A stretch of 5,598 nt of DNA from Bacteroidales bacterium GP1 (GTDB lineage: Bacteria > Bacteroidota > Bacteroidia > Bacteroidales > Muribaculaceae). Positions within the stretch are counted from its first letter, which is position 1. Each line of letters starts with the position of its first letter. The DNA is taken from NCBI GenBank assembly GCA_001701105.1, contig DAAI01000026.1, forward strand, positions 26,001 to 31,598, written 5' to 3'. Below, piece by piece: positions 5,478 through 5,598 of the stretch. The position numbers and the translations under genes were made by a program. Below the pieces are notes generated by a model. It saw only the letters and a list, made by a program, of their open reading frames with translations. It had not been told where the DNA came from and made no database searches.

Positions 5478-5598
5478 TATCCATTAAGATTATATTGCGA
5501 ACGGGAAGAAGATCATGGTTAAATAATGGCAGGACAGATTAGTAATGATTAGATAGATTAGCAAGATACATTACGGGATAAGCGGAAAGATATTGCAA
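5478..5598. other. Unassigned AT-rich sequence upstream of the R-M cassette
   Basis: No reading frame of useful length, RNA gene or clear hairpin is visible here. On the minus strand all three frames entering from the right edge stop within about 20 codons, so at most the tail of a neighbouring gene could be present. The only structure is three GATTAG direct repeats at 5537, 5547 and 5556. Confidence 0.5.
5537..5561 (+). repeat. Three short GATTAG direct repeats, 9-10 nt period
   Basis: GATTAG occurs at 5537-5542, 5547-5552 and 5556-5561, so the period is close to one DNA turn. This spacing suits a repeated protein-binding site about 95-120 nt upstream of the R-M start codon, but in AT-rich DNA such a short repeat may be chance. 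Confidence 0.35.

Noticed and set aside
5443..5598. A restriction controller (C) protein gene or C-box upstream of the nuclease
   Set aside because: No open frame of about 70-90 codons and no paired C-box palindrome is visible in this interval.

Overview
The window looks like a gene-dense stretch of a Bacteroidales chromosome, probably a gut commensal of the Muribaculaceae/Bacteroidaceae kind. The evidence is three perfect Bacteroidota-type -7 boxes (TAnnTTTGY) placed just before start codons, no Shine-Dalgarno sequences that I can see, and a gene set typical of the order (DUF5715 protein, MINPP-type phytase, Bacteroidota-style AroB). The genus is inference. No RNA gene, IS element, CRISPR array or convincing terminator was found.

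Layout, left to right. 1-632 (minus): 5' two thirds or so of a membrane-anchored DUF5715-like protein, cut by the window edge. 633-667: a 35-nt divergent intergenic region with two back-to-back -7 boxes, each 3-4 nt from an ATG, suggesting leaderless or nearly leaderless mRNAs. 668-2375 (plus): a two-gene operon, a HAD-family phosphatase overlapping by 23 nt with aroB (3-dehydroquinate synthase, shikimate pathway). 2304-3584 (minus): a secreted MINPP-like histidine phosphatase (putative phytase) whose 3' end overlaps the 3' end of aroB by 72 bp, tail to tail. 3600-5442 (minus): an AT-rich restriction-modification cassette. 5443-5598: its promoter and unassigned sequence.

The most interesting part is the cassette. 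Three consecutive minus-strand fragments (5239-5442, about 5007-5293, 4669-5027) together spell one protein of about 257 residues, colinear with EcoRV endonuclease (245 aa, recalled from memory). It keeps the PD...DxK active site, the Q-loop Q-N pair and the GSGNTxN recognition loop. The gene is broken by two frameshifts of opposite sign about 260 nt apart, so the N- and C-terminal parts share a frame while the catalytic core lies in another. One nucleotide after its stop begins an intact N6-adenine DNA methyltransferase with a DTPY motif. The picture is a horizontally acquired, probably GATATC-specific R-M system that has lost (or, in this assembly, appears to have lost) its nuclease and kept its methylase. 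The cassette sits directly upstream of the phytase gene with a 15-nt gap and no visible promoter between, so phytase expression may now depend on the cassette.
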